NCBI RefSeq assembly: GCF_964063345.1
Contig: NZ_OZ061318.1
Span: forward strand, 3,658,001-3,722,000
DNA from: Pseudomonas lini
Lineage (GTDB): Bacteria; Pseudomonadota; Gammaproteobacteria; Pseudomonadales; Pseudomonadaceae
DNA: 64,000 nucleotides
Direction: 5' to 3'
Shown here: piece after piece, positions 59,169-64,000 of the stretch
Layout: every line of letters begins with the position of its first letter
Position numbering within the stretch: position 1 is the stretch's first letter
Translations under genes and position numbers: made by a program
The notes under the pieces: generated by a model
Told to the model about the DNA's origin: nothing
The model's input: only the letters and a program-made list of their open reading frames with translations
Databases searched by the model: none

Positions 59169-60412
59169 GTCGGATCCTGTGCGCAAAGGTCCGAGATCAT
59201 TCGCAGTCGACGTTTGGGTTCGCTGACGAACGGGTTGCGTTCATCCCAGGCGTAACCCGCGAGGATCGAGCTGATCATGCGGCGGATTTCCGCTGTGCCG
59301 CCCTGATAGAAAATCACATCCTGAAAGGTCCCCGCGTACCAGCCTTCGACGTAGCAACGGAAGGTGTCGACGCCGCGCTTGAGCGGTTCGGCGAATTCGG
59401 TCTGCCAGTTGACGCTTTCACCTTGCAGTTGGCGGTGCAGTACCCCGGCGGCCATGCTCGCCGAACGCATGGCGATGGTCACACCGGAAGAGAACACCGG
59501 GTCGAGAAATTCCGCTGCATTGCCCAGCAGGGCGAAACCTTTGCCGTGCAGGGTTTTGACGTTGGCCGAGTAACCGCCGATGGTCCGCGCGGGCGTATCC
59601 CACACGGCGTTGTTCAGTACACCGGCCAGGCTTGGGGTTTGTGCGATGAAACCGCGCAGGCAGTCGTCCAGATTCTCGGTACGGCCTTCGAAGTGTTCGG
59701 CCGCCGCCACCACGCCCACCGAGCAACGGCCGTTGCTGAACGGGATAGTCCAGAACCAGATATCGCGCTGGGTCGGATGGGTGGTGATGAGGATTTTCTC
59801 CCGGTCGAAAGCCGGGTTGTCGATACAGTCTTCGACATGGGTGAACACGGCCTGGCGCACCGGGAAGTTCGACGGCGCTTCAAGGTCCAGCAAGCGCGGC
59901 AGCACGCGACCGTAGCCGCTGGCATCGAGCACGAAGTCGGCCTCGACGCGGTATTGGCTGCCGTCTTCGCGAAGCACGTCGAGCTGCGGTTTCGGCAGGC
60001 TGAAATCGGCGCTGACGATGGCTTCGCCATAACGGACATCGACACCTTGCAGCTCAGCCTGATCGGCCAGCAGCTTGTCGAAGTCGGCGCGCTGGACCTG
60101 GAACGTCGTCGGCTTGCCGTTGGTGAACGTGTCGCCGAAATCGAAGGCACTGTACTGATTGCCCCAAGCGAACGCTGCACCGTTCTTGCGCTGGAAACCC
60201 GCAGCATTTACCGCCTCGAGCATGCCGGCTTCTTCGACGAAATCCAGGCAGTGGGACAACAGGCTTTCACCGATGGAAAACCGTGGGAAATGCTGGCGCT
60301 CGATCATCAGCACATCATGACCTTTACGCTTGAGCAGCGCGGCGGCGATGGCACCCGAGGGGCCTGCGCCGATCACCAGTACCTGACGACGTTCCATTTC
60401 AACTGTTGGCAC
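59165..60412 (-). CDS. FAD-dependent oxidoreductase, tryptophan-halogenase-like
   Basis: 415 residues. FAD motif VLVIGAGPSGAIAAALL, the family's RFSIGESLL after the dinucleotide fold, and DIWFWTIPFSNGR, which resembles the WxWxIP of flavin halogenases. The motif alone does not show halogenation: many members oxidise or reduce. In related clusters it is thought to act on the aryl head group. GTG 60412 has AAGGAG at five bases. It overlaps the antiporter-like gene. Confidence 0.84.
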   Translation of the reverse strand: MPTVEMERRQVLVIGAGPSGAIAAALLKRKGHDVLMIERQHFPRFSIGESLLSHCLDFVEEAGMLEAVNAAGFQRKNGAAFAWGNQYSAFDFGDTFTNGKPTTFQVQRADFDKLLADQAELQGVDVRYGEAIVSADFSLPKPQLDVLREDGSQYRVEADFVLDASGYGRVLPRLLDLEAPSNFPVRQAVFTHVEDCIDNPAFDREKILITTHPTQRDIWFWTIPFSNGRCSVGVVAAAEHFEGRTENLDDCLRGFIAQTPSLAGVLNNAVWDTPARTIGGYSANVKTLHGKGFALLGNAAEFLDPVFSSGVTIAMRSASMAAGVLHRQLQGESVNWQTEFAEPLKRGVDTFRCYVEGWYAGTFQDVIFYQGGTAEIRRMISSILAGYAWDERNPFVSEPKRRLRMISDLCAQDPT

Positions 60413-61559
60413 GGGTGCTCCTTGCCGGGGCGGCGATGTTCAAAGGGATTCGGTGCATGCCGGCGAGTGCCGGCAGCAGGGTTGCGATCAGGCCCATCAA
60501 CATCAGCGCGAAATACAGCGCCGGGCTGATGAGCTGCTGTTGCAGCAGCAGGTTGAGAAAGACGATCTCGCTCAAGCCGCGAATATTCAGTAAAAGGCTT
60601 TCCCGCCAGCGGCTGGCACCTTCAAACGAGGCACCGGCCCAGCCCAGACCCAGCCAGTTGCCCAGCAGTTTGCTGGCGATCGGCAACAGCAGGAGCGCGG
60701 CCAGTTGCACCCCGTCGAGACTGTCGATGGCGCGGTGTACGTTGATCTGCACGATGCCGAACGTGAGGATCAGCGGGATGGCGATCCAGGTCTGCAAACG
60801 GCTCATCCACGCCGCCGACAATGGCAGCACCAATGGCACCTTGAGCGCGGCCATGCACAGCAGATAGCCGATGCCGAAGATCAGCGCATTGAGCTTGAAG
60901 TGTTCGGCGACCACCAGCAGCGCGAAGAAGCAGCCGCTGTGCAGCAACGGTTGGCGCAACCCCAGCAGTCGCAGCAACAACGGCAGACAGGCGCCGGCCA
61001 GCGGCAGCAAGAGGCTGCTCAGGTGCAGGCTGCCCTGGGCAAACGCAAACAGAGTCCAGCAGGTCAGGTCAATCAGGATCGCGGTCTGCACCAGGCGTCG
61101 GGTGGCAGCGGGTGGGTAGTTGATGTGTCGCAGGTACAGATACAACACCGGAATCGCGGTAATGGCGAACAGCAGACCGACCGCCAGCGAGCTGATCCAC
61201 GGCTGCGGCGGCAACAGCCAGACCGCCGTCGCCAGCCCGCAGGCAAACGGAATAGAGAAACTCGGCAGGGCGATTTTCAGGCTCTGGCGTTCCAGTCGCA
61301 GGTCGATCACGTCGCTGAGAATATGCCCCAGCAGCAAGGCAAAGCTCAGGCTGTAGAGGTTCTTCAGCCAGTCCGGCGAGATCAGGTCGGCACCGCTCAG
61401 GTGCCAGCCCGGTTCGATCCAGAAGTACATCAGCAGCGGCAGGCCGAAGGTAGCCAGCAGCAACTGGCTGACGATCGGAATCAGACCGAAATGACGGCCG
61501 ACACGGGTAGCCGTGGCGAACAACACCAGGGCCATCAACCAGAACGCCGCGACCATCAT
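60399..61559 (-). CDS. Multi-spanning membrane protein, cation/proton antiporter-like
   Basis: 386 residues with about twelve hydrophobic helices and few charged stretches. I start at ATG 61559 (ATGA overlap with the exporter stop); the longer frame upstream is out of character. The opening (VAAFWLMALVLFATATRVGRH, then IPIVSQLLLATFGLPL) resembles the start of CPA2-type Na+/H+ antiporters. The polar residues that would confirm ion exchange are not obvious. It could be an antiporter or a lipid-handling relative. Confidence 0.68.
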   Translation of the reverse strand: MMVAAFWLMALVLFATATRVGRHFGLIPIVSQLLLATFGLPLLMYFWIEPGWHLSGADLISPDWLKNLYSLSFALLLGHILSDVIDLRLERQSLKIALPSFSIPFACGLATAVWLLPPQPWISSLAVGLLFAITAIPVLYLYLRHINYPPAATRRLVQTAILIDLTCWTLFAFAQGSLHLSSLLLPLAGACLPLLLRLLGLRQPLLHSGCFFALLVVAEHFKLNALIFGIGYLLCMAALKVPLVLPLSAAWMSRLQTWIAIPLILTFGIVQINVHRAIDSLDGVQLAALLLLPIASKLLGNWLGLGWAGASFEGASRWRESLLLNIRGLSEIVFLNLLLQQQLISPALYFALMLMGLIATLLPALAGMHRIPLNIAAPARSTRANS

Positions 61560-63895
61560 GCTGCCGGCTCCGTAATCGGTGCGATGTGGACTTGTCGTCC
61601 GGCCCACGGCGCCAGAATGAAACTGAATGCCAGGCCGAGGCTCACCGACAGGCCGAAATTGCTCACCGCCGGTGTGCTGGACACCGCCAGCAGGCCAAAC
61701 GACAGCCAAGTGGTCACCGCTGCCAGCAAGGTGCCCAGCAGACTCGCCGCGGCGCCGCCGATCTGTTCGCGCATGAGGATCGCGTAGTCGACGCTGATGG
61801 CCGTCACCAGCAACAGGCCGAACAGGCTGAACAGTGTCAGCGGCTGACCGAGCCAACCCAGGCTTGCCAGACTGCACAGAGCCGCGAGCAACGGCAGAGA
61901 GACAATTCGCAGCGCGCCACCGAAACCGAATGGCAGGATCAGCACCAGCACGATCAACACGCAGGAGGCGAGTTTCAATTCAGCGGCGCTGATCTGAGTG
62001 GCGGCGAAAACCTGGTTCAGTTCGCCGAGGCGGTCCACCAGTTCCACGCCCGGCAAGTCCTGCACCTGGACCCGCAACAGCGCGGGATTATTCAGGCCTT
62101 GCAGGCTGACCATCGCGGCCACGCCGTCATCGGTCGGCCCCAGCCACAGCGTGCGGTAGGGTTCGGCCAATGGACCGGCCAGGGCTGCGTCGATATCTTC
62201 GATGGGCAGCGCCTGCAACGTTGCCACCTCGGCCTGCAACGCGGCGGCCGGCACGCCGAGGTCGAGCAACGGTTGCCAGAACTGCGGCAGCTTGCTCAGT
62301 GCTTCACGCACTTTGCGCTGTTCGCTCGGCTGGCTGACCAGTTGATTGAGCGACAGATAGCCCTGAAGTTTTTCCAGATTGACCAACTGATCCAGGCGTT
62401 CGCTCAGTGCTGTTTGGCGTTCGAGCAATTCCTGCTGATTGGCCGCGCGCACCAGGAAGAACTGGCTGGTGGGTTGATAGCCGGTGATGCGTGCGATGGT
62501 CTGGGCTTCGTCAGTCAGTTGTTGCGGCGTGCCGACCCATTGGCGAATGTCGTTTTTGCTCTGCAGTTGCAACAGACCGCCGACACAGAAGGCGATCAAC
62601 AGCGCGAGCAGTACCGGCGTGCGTACGTATTTGAGCAACGTTTCACGCAGCTCCAGCAACTTCTCGGCGATGCGCATCGGCCATTTCGCCGGCCGCAGAT
62701 CCACGCCCTTGAGCAGCGCCGGCAACAGGCACACTGCCGACAGGTAGGCGCCAAGCAGGCCGGCGGCGGAGAACACGGCAATTTGGGTCAGGGCCGGGAA
62801 CGGCGTCCAGGCCAGGGCCAGGTAGCCAATGCAACTGGTGATCAGGCTCAGCGTCAGCCCCGGCAGGGTCAGGCGCAATGCCGGCCAGCTGTGCCAGGGC
62901 TTCAGGCTCCAGCTTTTGGACAGGTAATGCAGCGGGTAATCCACCGCCACGCCGATCAGGCTAGAGCCCAGCACCAGTGTCATCACATGCATGTGACCGA
63001 ACAGCGCCACACAGGCCACCGCGCCGAACAGCATGCCCACCAGCACCGGGACGAATGCCAGCAATACCCGCCAACGCCGGAAGGCCAGCAACAGCAGCAA
63101 CAGAATCCCGACCGTGGCGCCGCCGCCGACCCAGGTCATCTCGCGCGCGGCTTGCCGTTGACCGCTGGCGGCATACAGCAGGCCACTGGCGGCGAGTAGT
63201 TGCACATCCGCCTGGGCGGCTTCTTCGCGACTGTGCTGGAGCAGGTCGGCCACTTGCAGCGGCAGGTTCATGTCGAATGCGTTGCCAGCGGTTCGCGCCC
63301 GCAGCATCACCCAACTCTTGCCGTCGGCATCGGCAACCAGCGCACCGCTGCCGATGTCCAGTTGCACCGAGCCGTGTTGCGGCTGGCTGTTCTGGATGCG
63401 CCCGGTCAGGCCCAGCCAGTCATCCTGGCTCGGCACCAGGCTGAACCCGGTGAACGGGTCGAACAGGGCTTGCACCCGTTGCTGAATAAACGCGTCGGGG
63501 TGCTCGATGAGCTGCTGCCGGTCGGCCGCCGACAACATCGCCAGTCGGCCTTGCAGCAATTGTGTGCGTAGCGCCGGCAAGTCGGCCTGCAGGTTCCACT
63601 GGACCTTTTCGAACACGCCGCTGGCCTGCCATTGCTCGCCGAGTTTTTGCGCCATGGCGATGGCTTGCTGGCGGTCTTTATGGCCGACCAGCACCAGCAT
63701 TTCCCGGTTCAGCGGTTCTTGCATGCGTTGTTCGGCGCGCAGTTCCAGCGCGTCCGGTGCGGTGCCTGGCACCAGTTCCATCAGGTTGGCCGACAGCGGC
63801 GCGTCGTCACGCCATTGCCAGCCCGCGAGTGCGAGCACCGCCAGCAGCAGGATCAGAAACAGCCGCGGCAGCATCCGTTCACTCAGCAAAGTCAT
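61556..63895 (-). CDS. MMPL/RND-family exporter of the polyene cluster
   Basis: 779 residues in the two-repeat RND layout: an N-terminal helix, a periplasmic domain of about 200 residues, five to six helices (EMTWVGGGATVGILLLLLLA onwards), then a second periplasmic domain and a second helix group near the C-terminus. ATG 63895 has GGAG five bases upstream. In aryl-polyene clusters an exporter of this type moves the lipid-linked product to the outer membrane with a LolA-like carrier, which is the next gene here. Confidence 0.88.
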   Translation of the reverse strand: MTLLSERMLPRLFLILLLAVLALAGWQWRDDAPLSANLMELVPGTAPDALELRAEQRMQEPLNREMLVLVGHKDRQQAIAMAQKLGEQWQASGVFEKVQWNLQADLPALRTQLLQGRLAMLSAADRQQLIEHPDAFIQQRVQALFDPFTGFSLVPSQDDWLGLTGRIQNSQPQHGSVQLDIGSGALVADADGKSWVMLRARTAGNAFDMNLPLQVADLLQHSREEAAQADVQLLAASGLLYAASGQRQAAREMTWVGGGATVGILLLLLLAFRRWRVLLAFVPVLVGMLFGAVACVALFGHMHVMTLVLGSSLIGVAVDYPLHYLSKSWSLKPWHSWPALRLTLPGLTLSLITSCIGYLALAWTPFPALTQIAVFSAAGLLGAYLSAVCLLPALLKGVDLRPAKWPMRIAEKLLELRETLLKYVRTPVLLALLIAFCVGGLLQLQSKNDIRQWVGTPQQLTDEAQTIARITGYQPTSQFFLVRAANQQELLERQTALSERLDQLVNLEKLQGYLSLNQLVSQPSEQRKVREALSKLPQFWQPLLDLGVPAAALQAEVATLQALPIEDIDAALAGPLAEPYRTLWLGPTDDGVAAMVSLQGLNNPALLRVQVQDLPGVELVDRLGELNQVFAATQISAAELKLASCVLIVLVLILPFGFGGALRIVSLPLLAALCSLASLGWLGQPLTLFSLFGLLLVTAISVDYAILMREQIGGAAASLLGTLLAAVTTWLSFGLLAVSSTPAVSNFGLSVSLGLAFSFILAPWAGRQVHIAPITEPAA

Positions 63896-64000
63896 GTTGC
63901 TCCGCATCGCTCAAAGGTTGTGCGCTGGTGCTGTCCTGCATGCGCAACAGCGTTCGGTCACCCTGGGTTTCGAGCAGTTCGATGCTATGCACCAGTTCGC
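63879..64000 (-). CDS. LolA-like periplasmic lipoprotein carrier, C-terminal end
   Basis: Only the last 39 residues lie in the window (HSIELLETQGDRTLLRMQD, then LSDAEQHDFAE). The IELLETQGDRT pattern is typical of the end of LolA-like proteins from aryl-polyene clusters. Its end overlaps the MMPL start by 17 bases. The start and most of the gene are beyond base 64000. Confidence 0.72.
   Translation of the reverse strand, partial: ELVHSIELLETQGDRTLLRMQDSTSAQPLSDAEQHDFAE

Noticed and set aside
59165..60412. Calling the flavoprotein a tryptophan halogenase
   Set aside because: Only general family motifs are seen; the catalytic Lys could not be placed with confidence, and related non-halogenating oxidoreductases share the same motifs.

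Overview
The window is chromosomal DNA of a Pseudomonas of the fluorescens/putida type. The evidence is high-GC coding with G/C-rich third positions, a class II (medium-chain-length) PHA locus phaC1-phaZ-phaC2-phaD facing phaI-phaF, many REP-like inverted repeats built on GGGAGCGGGCTTGCCCGC, and a gene order from opgH to the LysR/MFS pair that I recall as largely conserved with P. aeruginosa (roughly PA5077 down to PA5029). No rRNA, tRNA or CRISPR array was seen. Both window ends cut through genes.

Layout. 1-10.4 kb: the 3' part of opgH (glucan synthesis), an HBM-type chemoreceptor, then the minus-strand run ubiE-ubiJ-ubiB-hisI-hisE-tatA-tatB-tatC-rsmE (ubiquinone, histidine, Tat export, rRNA methylation). 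10.5-18.4 kb: PHA metabolism, with granule proteins phaI/phaF on the plus strand and phaC1ZC2D on the minus strand, and a large nested palindrome just upstream of phaC1. 18.5-25.6 kb: hslV-hslU behind a clear heat-shock-type promoter, a SPOR protein, argS and priA. 25.8-28.3 kb: rpmE, a secreted nuclease whose start region contains the rpmE terminator, and malic enzyme. 28.6-39.5 kb: ponA diverging from pilMNOPQ-aroK-aroB and an ATPase/SPOR gene. 39.8-47.0 kb: gltB-gltD and hemE. 47.2-49.5 kb: a divergent MFS exporter (YnfM type) and LysR regulator (YnfL type).

49.5-53.4 kb is accessory DNA. It holds two small Pseudomonas-type hypothetical genes, then a markedly AT-rich block: an XRE-type regulator overlapping a gene for a queuosine-precursor (YhhQ/VUT family) transporter with an unusual N-terminal extension, and convergent to them a QueC of the enterobacterial sequence type. 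A broken HigA-like antitoxin gene lies at its edge. Three perfect inverted repeats lie upstream of the regulator. This looks like a horizontally acquired 7-deazaguanine module with its own regulator and is the most unusual part of the window.

53.5-64 kb (minus strand) is most of an aryl-polyene-type biosynthetic operon: LolA-like protein (partial), MMPL exporter, antiporter-like membrane protein, FAD oxidoreductase, methyltransferase, DUF3261 lipoprotein, ketosynthase, dehydratase, ketoreductase, second ketosynthase, and a lipoprotein at the end. Most reading frames overlap by 1-17 bases, as expected of one coupled transcript. Acyl carrier proteins, ligase, acyltransferases and any chain-length factor must lie beyond base 64000.
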